A stretch of DNA of 64,000 nt, taken from NCBI GenBank assembly GCA_020723405.1, contig DYIY01000014.1, positions 45,726-109,725 on the forward strand. Direction: 5' to 3'. The notes under the pieces are model-generated. The model worked only from the letters and a program-made list of their open reading frames with translations, was not told the DNA's origin and made no database searches. Positions 16,574-25,038 of the stretch are shown in pieces. Numbering within the stretch: the first letter of the stretch is position 1; each line of letters opens with the position of its first letter. The position numbers and the translations under genes are program-made. This DNA comes from Thiobacillus denitrificans. GTDB lineage: Bacteria; Pseudomonadota; Gammaproteobacteria; Burkholderiales; Thiobacillaceae.

Positions 16574-17494
16574 TCAAGCCCAGCCCCCCCGTCCGCGCAA
16601 GGGGGGCAGGGTCTCCCGGCGCCAGGCGGACACCGCCCAGCCCCAGAATTCCGCCACCGAGGCCAGGTCCCCGGGGGGCGCCATGCCCAGGAAGCGGGCC
16701 GCCCCCAGCAGGGCCGGCAGGGGCCGGTGATCTTCCAGAGGGGCCGCCCGGGTCTGTTTCGACAGCTTGTCCCCCGCCCGGTCCAGCACCACGGGCAGAT
16801 GCAGATATTCCGGCGTGGCCAGGCCCAGGGCCCGTTGCAAGGCGATCTGCCGGGGCGTGGAGGCCAGCAGGTCGGCGCCGCGCACCACGTGGCTGATGTC
16901 CTGGAAGGCGTCGTCCACCACCACCGCCAGTTGGTAGGTGTAGACCCCGTCCACCCGTTGCAGGACGAAGTCGCCGCATTCCGTCGCCAGGTCGCAGGCC
17001 ACCCGGCCCAGCAGGGCGTCGCGGAAGGCCACCCGCTCCACCCCCACCCGGAAGCGGCTGGCCAGCCCCGGACCCGGCGGCCGGCCCCGGCAGGTGCCGG
17101 GATACACGGGCCCGTCCACGCCCGTCACGGCCGTCTCGGCGATGCGTTTGCGGCTGCATGCGCAGCCATAGATCAGCCCGGCCCGGGCCAGGCGATCCAG
17201 GGTTTCCCCGTAGGCCGCCCCGCGCCGGCCCTGCCACAGCACCGGGCCGTCCCAGGCGAAGCCGAAGGCCTCCAGGCTGGCCAGGATGGCGTCGGCGGCC
17301 CCGGCCACCACCCGGGGCGGGTCCACGTCCTCCATGCGCACCAGCCATTGGCCGCCCCGGGACCGGGCGTCCAGGCAACTGCCCAGGGCGGCCACCAGGG
17401 AACCGAAGTGCAGGGGACCGGAAGGGGTGGGGGCGAAACGGCCGCGATACACGGGGGAACGGCCGGGCAGGCCGGGCATGGCAGCCGGCACCAC
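16574..17494 (-). CDS. gluQ: glutamyl-Q tRNA(Asp) synthetase
   Basis: A truncated glutamyl-tRNA synthetase paralogue of 306 residues that attaches Glu to queuosine in tRNA(Asp). The class I nucleotide-binding region reads RFAPTPSGPLHFGSL near residue 20, the KLSK loop is present (DKLSKQTRA), and a Cys cluster (CACSRK...YPGTCR) matches the zinc site. The anticodon-binding domain of GltX is absent, as expected. The GTG start at 17494 has GAGGG just upstream; an ATG at 17479 is an alternative. It sits seven bases after the ACP stop codon. Confidence 0.9.
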   Translation of the reverse strand: MVPAAMPGLPGRSPVYRGRFAPTPSGPLHFGSLVAALGSCLDARSRGGQWLVRMEDVDPPRVVAGAADAILASLEAFGFAWDGPVLWQGRRGAAYGETLDRLARAGLIYGCACSRKRIAETAVTGVDGPVYPGTCRGRPPGPGLASRFRVGVERVAFRDALLGRVACDLATECGDFVLQRVDGVYTYQLAVVVDDAFQDISHVVRGADLLASTPRQIALQRALGLATPEYLHLPVVLDRAGDKLSKQTRAAPLEDHRPLPALLGAARFLGMAPPGDLASVAEFWGWAVSAWRRETLPPLRGRGGWA

Positions 17495-17500
17495 GGACCC

Positions 17501-17752
17501 TCAGCCGGCCAGCTTGCGTTCCACGAACTCCACCAGGGTGCCCAGGGTGGCGAAGGTGTCGGCGGCGATTTCATCGTCTCCCACCTCGAAGCCGAACTGC
17601 TCCTCCAGGCCGGTGAGGATGCCCACCACGGCCATGGAATCCAGTTCCGGCAGGGCGCCCAGCAGGGGGGAATCCGGCTCCAGGGCGTAGGCCCGTGCAC
17701 CCAGTTCCATGGTGTGGTCGAGAAGACCCTTGACGATTTCGATGACGGACAT
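17501..17752 (-). CDS. acyl carrier protein, exosortase-A-system-associated type
   Basis: An 83-residue ACP. The phosphopantetheine attachment Ser is in PELDSMAVVG near residue 39. It differs from a housekeeping AcpP by its acidic C-terminal half and location. It is transcribed divergently from an acyl-CoA ligase and PLP decarboxylase of the exosortase-A-associated families, which usually include such an ACP. A joint role in making an acylated or aminated saccharide or lipid precursor is inferred from family context. Confidence 0.85.
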   Translation of the reverse strand: MSVIEIVKGLLDHTMELGARAYALEPDSPLLGALPELDSMAVVGILTGLEEQFGFEVGDDEIAADTFATLGTLVEFVERKLAG

Positions 17753-17855
17753 GTTTCCGATAGCGGTCTTCGAGTTCGAAACAGTCTAAGCTACCGGCCC
17801 GTATCCTGCCACGCGGAACCACGAATGGAAGCGCCAAGCCAGCGCCCCTGCCCCC

Positions 17856-19451
17856 ATGCCCAGCCTGGTCCATGAACTGATCGGCGCGGGCGGCCGCCGG
17901 GCTCCGGGGGCCATCGCCCTCCAGGACGGCCGCCAGGCCCTGGACTACCCGGCCCTGGACGACGCCGTGCTCCAGGCCGCCGACTTCTATCTGGTCCTGG
18001 GCCTGGAGCGCGGTGAGCGGGTGGCGGTCTACCTGGAAAAGCGCCTGGATACGGTGGTGGCCCTGTTCGGCGCGGCGGCGGCCGGCGGCGTGTTCGTCCC
18101 GGTCAATCCCCTGCTCAAGCCGGAGCAGGTGGGCCACATCCTCTGCGACTGCAACGTGCGCATCCTGGTCACCTCGCCGGAACGTCTGGAACTGCTGCGC
18201 CCGGTGCTGGCCCACTGTCGTGACCTGCGCGCCCTGGTGTTGGTGGGGGACAAGGTCGTGGCGCCGGTGGACGGCCTGGCCGCGGTGAACTGGAAGGAGC
18301 GGCTTGCCGCCCCGTCCCGGGCCCCCCACCGGGTCATCGACGGCGACATGGCCGCCATCCTCTACACCTCCGGCAGCACCGGGCGACCCAAGGGCGTGGT
18401 GCTGTCCCACCGCAACCTGGTGGCCGGCGCGGAAAGCGTCGCCCGGTACCTGGAGAACACCGCCGAAGACCGCATCCTGTCGGTGCTGCCCCTGTCCTTC
18501 GACTACGGCCTGTCCCAACTCACCACCGCCTTCCGGGTGGGCGCCCGGGCGGTGCTCATGAACTACCTGCTGCCCCGGGACGTGATCCGCGCCGTGGCGC
18601 GGGAGAAGATCACCGGTCTGGCCGCCGTGCCGCCCCTGTGGGTGCAACTGGCCCGGCTGGACTGGCCGGAGGGAAGCGGCGGGCACCTGCGCTACTTCAC
18701 CAATTCCGGCGGCCACCTGCCCCGGCCCGTGCTGGACGCCCTGCGGGCCCGGCTGCCCGGGACCCGGCCCTTCCTCATGTACGGCCTCACCGAAGCCTTC
18801 CGCTCCACCTACCTGCCCCCGGAGGAAGTGGACCGGCGGCCCGACTCCATGGGCAAGGCCATCCCCAACGCCGAGATCCTGGTGGTGCGCGAGGACGGCA
18901 CCCCCTGCGCCCCCGGCGAGCCGGGGGAACTGGTGCACCGGGGCGTGCACGTGGCCCTGGGCTACTGGAACGACCCGGAGGGGACCGCCGCACGTTTCCG
19001 CCCGCTGCCGGGCCAACCGGCCGGCCTGGCCATCCCGGAATTGGCCGTGTGGTCCGGCGACACGGTGCGCCAGGACGAGGAGGGCTACCTCTACTTCATC
19101 GGCCGGCGGGACGAGATGATCAAGACCTCCGGCTACCGGGTCAGTCCCTCCGAGGTGGAGGAAGTGGCCTACGCCACGGGCCTGGTGGCCGAGGCGGCCG
19201 CCACCGGGGTGGCCCATCCCGCCCTGGGCCAGGCCGTGGTGCTGGTGGTCCATGCCCCGGCAGGCCGGGAGGTGGGCGAACGGCTTCTGCAGGCCTGCCG
19301 GCAGCACCTGCCGGGCTTCATGGTGCCCGCCCACGTCCAGGTCCGCGACCAGCCCCTGCCGCGCAACCCCAACGGCAAGATCGACCGCCAGCGGCTGGCC
19401 GGCGAGTTGAGCAAGCAACTGGCCAGCCAATTCGAGGAGAGCAGTTCATGA
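17856..19451 (+). CDS. acyl-CoA ligase (AMP-forming), exosortase-A-system-associated
   Basis: ANL-superfamily adenylating enzyme of 531 residues. The P-loop AILYTSGSTGRPKGVVLSH lies near residue 170, followed by the MYGLTEAFRSTYLP motif, WSGDTVRQDEEGYLYFIGR hinge and PRNPNGKIDR with the catalytic Lys near 507. The closest subfamily is the ligase found with exosortase A loci. It likely activates an acyl group for transfer to the adjacent ACP. The stop overlaps the next start (ATGA). Confidence 0.88.
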   Translation: MPSLVHELIGAGGRRAPGAIALQDGRQALDYPALDDAVLQAADFYLVLGLERGERVAVYLEKRLDTVVALFGAAAAGGVFVPVNPLLKPEQVGHILCDCNVRILVTSPERLELLRPVLAHCRDLRALVLVGDKVVAPVDGLAAVNWKERLAAPSRAPHRVIDGDMAAILYTSGSTGRPKGVVLSHRNLVAGAESVARYLENTAEDRILSVLPLSFDYGLSQLTTAFRVGARAVLMNYLLPRDVIRAVAREKITGLAAVPPLWVQLARLDWPEGSGGHLRYFTNSGGHLPRPVLDALRARLPGTRPFLMYGLTEAFRSTYLPPEEVDRRPDSMGKAIPNAEILVVREDGTPCAPGEPGELVHRGVHVALGYWNDPEGTAARFRPLPGQPAGLAIPELAVWSGDTVRQDEEGYLYFIGRRDEMIKTSGYRVSPSEVEEVAYATGLVAEAAATGVAHPALGQAVVLVVHAPAGREVGERLLQACRQHLPGFMVPAHVQVRDQPLPRNPNGKIDRQRLAGELSKQLASQFEESSS

Positions 19452-20683
19452 ACGCCCTGGTCCACGCCCCCCACCTGTTCCCGGTGTTGGACAACGAACT
19501 CCAGGTGGGCGGCATGCCCCTGTCCCGCCTGGCCGAACGGGTGGGAGGCACGCCCTTCTACGCCTACGACCGGCGCCTCATCGCCGAGCGGGTGGCCCAA
19601 CTGCGCGCCGCCCTGCCCGACGCCGTGCACCTGCATTACGCCATCAAGGCCAATCCCATGCCGGCCGTGGTGCAGTTCATGGCCGGCCAGGTGGACGGTT
19701 TCGACCTGGCTTCCGGCGGGGAAATGAAGATCGCCCTGGACAGCCCCATGCCGGCCCACAGGATCAGCTTCGCCGGCCCGGGCAAGTCCGCCGCCGAACT
19801 GCGCCAGGCCGCCGCTGCCGGGGTGGTGGTGAACCTGGAATCGGAAGGCGAGATGGAACGCCTGGCCCAGGCCGCCCAGTCCCTGGGCCTGCGGGCCCGG
19901 GCGGCGGTGCGGGTCAATCCGGATTTCGAGCTGAAGTCCTCAGGCATGAAGATGGGCGGCGGTCCCAAGCCCTTCGGCGTGGATGCCGAGCGGGTGCCGG
20001 CCATGCTGGCGCGCATGAAGGCCCTGCCCCTGGATTTCCAGGGCTTCCATCTCTTTTCCGGCTCCCAGAACCTGAAGGCCGAATCCCTCATGGAGGCCCA
20101 GCGCAACACTTTCGCCCTGGCCCGCCGCCTGGCCGCCGACGCCCCCGGCCCGGTGCGCCTGCTCAACCTGGGGGGCGGCTTCGGCATCCCCTATTTCCCC
20201 GGCGAGCAGCGCCTGGACCTGCGCGCCGTGGGAGACCACCTGGCCGGCCTGCTGCCCCAGGCCCGCAAGGACTTTCCGGAAGCGGAATTCGTGCTGGAAC
20301 TGGGCCGCTTCCTGGTCGGCGAGGCCGGCGTATATGTGACCCGGGTGGTGGACCGCAAGGAATCCCGGGGCCAGGTCTATGTGGTCAGCGACGGAGGGAT
20401 GAACCACAACCTTTCCGCCACGGGCAATCTCGGCCAGGTGATCCGCAAGAACTATCCGGTGCTGGTGGGCAACCGGGTGGCCCCGGAGACCGGAGCCGCC
20501 GCCGCTGTGGTCAACGTGGTGGGCCCCCTGTGCACGCCCCTGGATCTGCTGGGGGACAAAGTTGAACTGGGCCATGCCCGGGAAGGTGACCTGATCGCGG
20601 TGCTGCAATCCGGCGCATATGGTTTCACCGCCAGCCCGACGGCCTTCCTGGGCCATCCGCCGGCCCTGGAGGTGCTGGTCTAG
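19448..20683 (+). CDS. PLP-dependent decarboxylase, exosortase-A-system-associated
   Basis: A 411-residue alanine-racemase-fold enzyme related to diaminopimelate and ornithine decarboxylases. PLP Lys is in HYAIKANPMPAVV near residue 61, the phosphate-binding Gly-rich loop is LNLGGGFGIPYF, and ELGRFLVGEAGVY follows. The late Cys region is VGPLCTPLDLLG. The subfamily matches that found with exosortase A gene sets, not LysA. The start overlaps the ligase stop by four bases. No exosortase or PEP-CTERM gene is seen here. Confidence 0.88.
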   Translation: MNALVHAPHLFPVLDNELQVGGMPLSRLAERVGGTPFYAYDRRLIAERVAQLRAALPDAVHLHYAIKANPMPAVVQFMAGQVDGFDLASGGEMKIALDSPMPAHRISFAGPGKSAAELRQAAAAGVVVNLESEGEMERLAQAAQSLGLRARAAVRVNPDFELKSSGMKMGGGPKPFGVDAERVPAMLARMKALPLDFQGFHLFSGSQNLKAESLMEAQRNTFALARRLAADAPGPVRLLNLGGGFGIPYFPGEQRLDLRAVGDHLAGLLPQARKDFPEAEFVLELGRFLVGEAGVYVTRVVDRKESRGQVYVVSDGGMNHNLSATGNLGQVIRKNYPVLVGNRVAPETGAAAAVVNVVGPLCTPLDLLGDKVELGHAREGDLIAVLQSGAYGFTASPTAFLGHPPALEVLV

Positions 20684-20725
20684 GGGAAGCCATCCTACCG
20701 GGGGTAGGGGGCAGCTTGCAGGTGC

Positions 20726-23491
20726 CTAGTGGGCCGCCTCCCAGTTGGGCCCCGTGCCCACTTCGGCTTTCAGGGGCACCCGCAATTCCGCCACGCCGCA
20801 CATGCGCCGGGGCAGTTCTTCCCGCACCCGGTCCAGTTCGGCCTGGGGCACTTCCAGCACCAGTTCGTCGTGGACCTGCATGAGCAGCCGGGTTTGCAGG
20901 TTCTCCTCGTCCAGCCAGCGGCGCACGGCGATCATGGCCAGTTTGATCAGGTCCGCCGCCGTGCCCTGCATGGGGGCGTTGATGGCAGCCCGCTCGGCGC
21001 CCTGGCGGCGGGCGATGGGGCCGCCGGCCAGTTCCGGCAGGTAGAGGCGGCGGCCGAACAGGGTCTCCACGTAGCCCTGGCCCCGGGCCTGCTCCCGGGT
21101 GCGGTTCATGTAGTCCAGCACCCCGGGATAGCGGGTGAAGTAGCGGTCGATGTAGGCCTGGGCCACGCCCCGTTCCACGTTGAGCTGGGCGGCCAGGCCG
21201 AAGGCCGACATGCCGTAGATGAGGCCGAAGTTCACCGCCTTGGCCATGCGCCGCATGTCCGGCGTCACCGCTTCCAGGGCCACCCCCTGGACCTCGGCGG
21301 CGGTGGCCCGGTGGATGTCGGCGTCCTCCCGGAAGGCGGTGAGCAGTCCTTCGTCGCCGGACAGGTGGGCCATGATGCGCAGCTCGATCTGGGAGTAGTC
21401 CGCCGAGACGATGGCCCAGCCCGGTTCGGCGATGAAGGCCTCGCGGATCTTGCGCCCTTCCGGGGTGCGTACCGGGATGTTCTGCAGGTTGGGGTCGTTG
21501 CTGGACAGCCGGCCGGTCACCGCCACGGCCTGGGAATAGGTGGTGTGCACCCGGCCAGTGGCCGGGTTCACCATGGCCGGCAGCTTGTCGGTGTAGGTGG
21601 ATTTCAGCTTGGCCAGGCCCCGGTAGTCCAGGATGAGCTTGGGCAGGGGATGGTCCAGGGCCAGTTCCTGCAGGGCGTCCTCGTTGGTGGACGGGGCCCC
21701 GCCGGGGGTCTTCTTCTTCGGTTTCAGGCCGATCTGGTTGAAGAGGATTTCCCCCAGTTGCTTGGGTGAATTCAGGTTGAAGGGCTGGCCGGCGGCCTGG
21801 TGGGCCTTGCCTTCCAATTCCAGCATCTCCCGGGCCAGGGTGGCGGAATGGGCGCGCAGCAGGTCCGCGTCCAGCTTCACCCCGGTGCGCTCCATGCCGG
21901 CCAGAATGGGCAGCAGGGGCATTTCCAGGTCCCGGTAGACGCCTTCCAGCCGGGGCTGGCCGACCAGGACGGGATGCAGGGCCCGGTGCAGGCGCAGGGT
22001 GATGTCCGCGTCCTCGGCGGCGTAGGCCGTGGCCCGTTCCACGTCCACCTGGTCGAAGCCGATCTGGTTGGCCCCCTTGCCGCACACTTCCTCGTACTTG
22101 ATGGTGGTCTCCCCCAGGTGGCGGGCGGCCAGGGTGTCCATGTCGTGGCGCTCGTGGGCTTCCAGCACGTAGCTTTGCAGCAGGGTGTCGTGGGCGATGC
22201 CGCGCAGGTGGATGCCGTGGTTCATCAGCACGTGCCAGTCGTACTTCAGGTTCTGTCCCACCTTGGCCCGGGCCGGGTCTTCCAGCCAGGGCTTGAGGCG
22301 GTCCAGCACCGTTTGCAGGGGCAGTTGTGCCGGGGCCCCGGCGTAGTGGTGGGCCAGGGGCAGATAGGCCGCCACCCCGGGTTCCAGGCTGAAGGACATG
22401 CCCACCAGCCGGGCCTGCATGGGGTCCAGGCCGGTGGTTTCCGTGTCCAGGCAGACCAGGTCGGCGGCTTCCAGCCTGGCCAGCCAATCGCTGAAGGTGG
22501 GTTCGTCGAGGATGAGGGTGTAATGGCGCTGGATATTCCCCTCTCCCGCAGGCGGGAAAGGGGCCAGGGGTGAGGGGGTTGGGTTGGTGGACGGGCCTGG
22601 GGTCGCACCCTCACCCCCTGCCCCGCTCCCGCCTGGGGGGGAGGTGGGTTCCATCTCCTTCAGCCAGGTCCGGAACGTATAGCGGCTGAACAGCCCGCGC
22701 AGGGCCTCCGTGTCCTCCTCCCGCCAGCCCAGGTCGGCCGGGGCCAGGTCCAGTTCCACGTCGGTCTTCACCGTCACCAGCTTCCGGCCCATGGGCAGCC
22801 AGTCCAGGGCCCGGCGCAGGTTGTCCCCCACCGCCCCCTTCACTTCCCCGGCCCGGGTCATGAGGCTGTCCAGGTCGCCATATTCGGCCAGCCACTTCAC
22901 CGCCGTCTTGGGCCCCACCTTGTCCACCCCGGGCACGTTGTCCACCGCGTCCCCCACCAGGGTCAGGTAGTCCACGATGCGCGTCGGCGGCACGCCGAAC
23001 TTGGCCAGCACCCCGGCCTCGTCCAGCACTTCGTTGGTCATGGTGTTGATGAGCTTCACCCGGGGGGTCACCAGTTGCGCCAGGTCCTTGTCACCGGTGG
23101 ACACCACCGTGTCCAGGCCCGCCGCCTCGGCCTGGCGGGCCAGGGTGCCGATCACGTCGTCGGCCTCCACCCCTTCCACCATGATGAGGGGCCAGCCCAG
23201 GGCCCGCACCGCATCGTGGAGGGGGGGGATCTGCCTGGCCAGGTCATCGGGCATGGGGGGGCGCTGGGCCTTGTAGGCCGGATACCAGTCGTCGCGGAAG
23301 GTCTTGCCCTTGGCGTCGAAGATGCAGGCGGCATAGGCGCTGGGATAGTCCTTGCGCAGCTTGCGCAGCATGGAAATGACCCCGTGCATGGCCCCGGTGG
23401 GAAAGCCCTCGGCGCTGCGCAGGTCGGGCAGGGCGTGGAAGGCGCGATAGAGATAGCTGGAGCCGTCAACCAGCAGCAGGGTGGGGGTCAT
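20726..23491 (-). CDS. polA: DNA polymerase I with palindromic repeat in its linker
   Basis: Full-length Pol I of 921 residues. The 5'-nuclease domain covers about 1-275 (LLLVDGSSYLYRAFHA at the start). The 3'-5' exonuclease retains Exo I (CLDTETTGLD), so proofreading is likely active. The polymerase domain has motifs A (VSADYSQIELR), B (RRMAKAVNFGLIYGMS) and C (MQVHDELVLE). Residues about 287-314 are encoded by a palindromic repeat and are Pro/Gly/Ser-rich. I chose 23491 as start because the family begins there; 23521 is an alternative adding 10 residues. Confidence 0.95.
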   Translation of the reverse strand: MTPTLLLVDGSSYLYRAFHALPDLRSAEGFPTGAMHGVISMLRKLRKDYPSAYAACIFDAKGKTFRDDWYPAYKAQRPPMPDDLARQIPPLHDAVRALGWPLIMVEGVEADDVIGTLARQAEAAGLDTVVSTGDKDLAQLVTPRVKLINTMTNEVLDEAGVLAKFGVPPTRIVDYLTLVGDAVDNVPGVDKVGPKTAVKWLAEYGDLDSLMTRAGEVKGAVGDNLRRALDWLPMGRKLVTVKTDVELDLAPADLGWREEDTEALRGLFSRYTFRTWLKEMEPTSPPGGSGAGGEGATPGPSTNPTPSPLAPFPPAGEGNIQRHYTLILDEPTFSDWLARLEAADLVCLDTETTGLDPMQARLVGMSFSLEPGVAAYLPLAHHYAGAPAQLPLQTVLDRLKPWLEDPARAKVGQNLKYDWHVLMNHGIHLRGIAHDTLLQSYVLEAHERHDMDTLAARHLGETTIKYEEVCGKGANQIGFDQVDVERATAYAAEDADITLRLHRALHPVLVGQPRLEGVYRDLEMPLLPILAGMERTGVKLDADLLRAHSATLAREMLELEGKAHQAAGQPFNLNSPKQLGEILFNQIGLKPKKKTPGGAPSTNEDALQELALDHPLPKLILDYRGLAKLKSTYTDKLPAMVNPATGRVHTTYSQAVAVTGRLSSNDPNLQNIPVRTPEGRKIREAFIAEPGWAIVSADYSQIELRIMAHLSGDEGLLTAFREDADIHRATAAEVQGVALEAVTPDMRRMAKAVNFGLIYGMSAFGLAAQLNVERGVAQAYIDRYFTRYPGVLDYMNRTREQARGQGYVETLFGRRLYLPELAGGPIARRQGAERAAINAPMQGTAADLIKLAMIAVRRWLDEENLQTRLLMQVHDELVLEVPQAELDRVREELPRRMCGVAELRVPLKAEVGTGPNWEAAH
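22551..22633. repeat. palindromic repeat inside the polA linker
   Basis: Arms 22551-22576 and 22608-22633 (26 bases each) are near-perfect reverse complements, starting GGCGGGAAAGGGGCC and ending GCTCCCGCC. The element keeps the polA frame open and supplies about 28 low-complexity residues between the 5'-nuclease and proofreading domains. Confidence 0.85.
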
Positions 23492-23673
23492 GGGCAAGGG
23501 CGCGAAGGGCAATGGCGTCATTCTAAGAGGGGTGATCCCCCCAAGCCCAACCTCCCTGCATGCCCCTATAACTACAGTGGTTTAGTCGGGTTTAAGACAA
23601 GACCTGCCACAAGCCACACTGCGTCAGGCCTGCTCATGCATGAAGAATCAGCAGGTTGCCGCCGATTCCTGGC

Positions 23674-23689
23674 TGGCATTGATTCTGCT
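23674..23689 (+). promoter_or_regulatory. sigma-54 (RpoN)-type promoter ahead of the NafY-like gene
   Basis: TGGCATTGATTCTGCT has the invariant GG and GC dinucleotides exactly 10 bases apart, plus TGGCA and TGCT around them. It lies 36 bases before the ATG at 23725. No NifA-type TGT-N10-ACA site was seen between polA and this site. Confidence 0.6.
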
Positions 23690-23724
23690 GATGCCAAGGA
23701 CACCCCCTGAAGCGGAGCCTTTCC

Positions 23725-24462
23725 ATGGACCAGCGAGCAGCCCCCGTATCCCGCGAAGCCGCCTTGCGCATCGCCTTGGCGGCCCGGGCCATGCCCGGCA
23801 TTGCCCTGCCCCAGTTGATCGACGTGCTGCAGAACCGCATCGGCAAGGCAGAGATCGACGCCGATGACCTGCGCACCCTTACCGTCACCGACCTGAAGAC
23901 CGCCTTCGCCAGCGCCGACGGCGAAGAAGACGGGGAAGACATCGCCATCGGCCTGGAGGCGATGAAGCTGGCGGTGCGCATCCTCTGGGGCGACACGGAA
24001 GGCGAGGTCCTGCCCCCGGTGCAGACCTACGTGGAAGGGGACATGCCCGGCTCGGTGCGGGTGGCCCTGGCCTCGGACAGCGGCGAAGCCCTCAACGGCC
24101 ACTTCGGCTCCTGCGTGCGCTACCTGGTCTATCAGGTGTCGCCTGCGGAAACCCGTCTGGTGGGCATCCGCGACGCCCTGGAAGCCGATTTCGCCCCGGA
24201 CAAGAACGGCTTCCGGGTCCAGCTCATCGCCGACTGCCACGTGCTTTACGTGGTCTCCATCGGCGGACCCGCCGCCGCCAAGGTCATCAAGGGCGGCATC
24301 TACCCCATGAAGCGACTGGAAGGCGGCCCCGCCGACGAAGTGCTGGGCCAGTTCCAGCAGATGATGATCCAGTCGCCGCCGCCCTGGCTGGCCAAGATAC
24401 TGGGTGTGGCGGAGGGCCAGCGCCTGAAGAACTACCACGCCGCCACCGCCGTGGAGGACTGA
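23725..24462 (+). CDS. NafY/NifX-type dinitrogenase FeMo-cofactor-binding protein
   Basis: Protein of 245 residues. The N-terminal about 95 residues resemble the helical N-domain of NafY, and about 108-225 form the Nitro_FeMo-Co fold (RVALASDSGEALNGHFGSC, with the His-Phe-Gly-Ser motif seen in NifX, NafY and NifB tails). Such proteins bind FeMo-co or its precursors. No other nif gene lies in the window. A sigma-54-like promoter upstream fits nitrogen control. Two small genes follow at once, so it heads a three-gene operon. Confidence 0.82.
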   Translation: MDQRAAPVSREAALRIALAARAMPGIALPQLIDVLQNRIGKAEIDADDLRTLTVTDLKTAFASADGEEDGEDIAIGLEAMKLAVRILWGDTEGEVLPPVQTYVEGDMPGSVRVALASDSGEALNGHFGSCVRYLVYQVSPAETRLVGIRDALEADFAPDKNGFRVQLIADCHVLYVVSIGGPAAAKVIKGGIYPMKRLEGGPADEVLGQFQQMMIQSPPPWLAKILGVAEGQRLKNYHAATAVED

Positions 24463-24469
24463 GGTGCCC

Positions 24470-24736
24470 ATGGCCGACAAGGACTATCCCGGCATCATCC
24501 GCGACCTCATCGCCAATGCCGTGGGCAGCGCCCGGGTGGCCGGCGAGAACAGCCGCATCACCCGCCTGGTGGCCGGCAGTCTGGAGCGCTTTGCCGCCGA
24601 ACTGCGGACCGAACAGCGTGACGACGAAGCCCGCCAGTTGGTGAGTCTGGCCGCAGACCTGCTGGCCGAGAAGGATGGCGACGAAGTGGTGCCCACCCTC
24701 ACCGCCGTGGTGGAAGCCATGGCTGCCCGCAATTGA
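24470..24736 (+). CDS. small hypothetical protein in the NafY-like operon
   Basis: An 88-residue, probably all-helical soluble protein that I do not recognise. The ATG at 24470 is preceded by GAGG with five-base spacing; its stop lies 17 bases before the next chosen start. Position places it in one transcript with the NafY-like gene. No Cys or metal motif is present. Confidence 0.7.
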   Translation: MADKDYPGIIRDLIANAVGSARVAGENSRITRLVAGSLERFAAELRTEQRDDEARQLVSLAADLLAEKDGDEVVPTLTAVVEAMAARN

Positions 24737-24753
24737 CAGTGAATGACCCGACC

Positions 24754-25029
24754 ATGGATCCCCTCTTCCCCCTCCACTCCGACTGCCATGGCCAGACCTT
24801 GAAGGTGGGCGACGAAGTGCGCATCCTCCGGTTGGACATCGACCCGGACATGGACGAGGAAGACCAGGAAATGTTCGAGTTCATGCTGGGCGCCGTCTGC
24901 GCCATCGACCGCTTCGACGCCGACGGCCTGGCCTGGGTGTCCATGTGGTGGATCACCGGTGACGGCAACGCCACCACCAGCGTGGGCCTGACGGCGGAAC
25001 AGATGGAGAAGGTGGTCCCAGCGGTCTGA
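24754..25029 (+). CDS. small acidic hypothetical protein in the NafY-like operon
   Basis: A 91-residue acidic protein with a beta-rich pattern (TLKVGDEVRILRLDID and AWVSMWWITGDGN) that could form an SH3-like barrel. The run DPDMDEEDQEMFEF is highly acidic. Alternative starts exist at 24739 (GTG) and 24733 (TTG). It is the last gene of the operon, convergent with the diguanylate cyclase. Function unknown. Confidence 0.68.
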   Translation: MDPLFPLHSDCHGQTLKVGDEVRILRLDIDPDMDEEDQEMFEFMLGAVCAIDRFDADGLAWVSMWWITGDGNATTSVGLTAEQMEKVVPAV

Positions 25030-25038
25030 TCAGTGCCC

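Noticed and set aside
16471..16896. ORFs beginning inside the palindromic repeat near moaA
   Set aside because: The recurring peptide (AVRCAHHTL, GCGERSEPH) is simply the repeat translated; it also appears at the other two copies.
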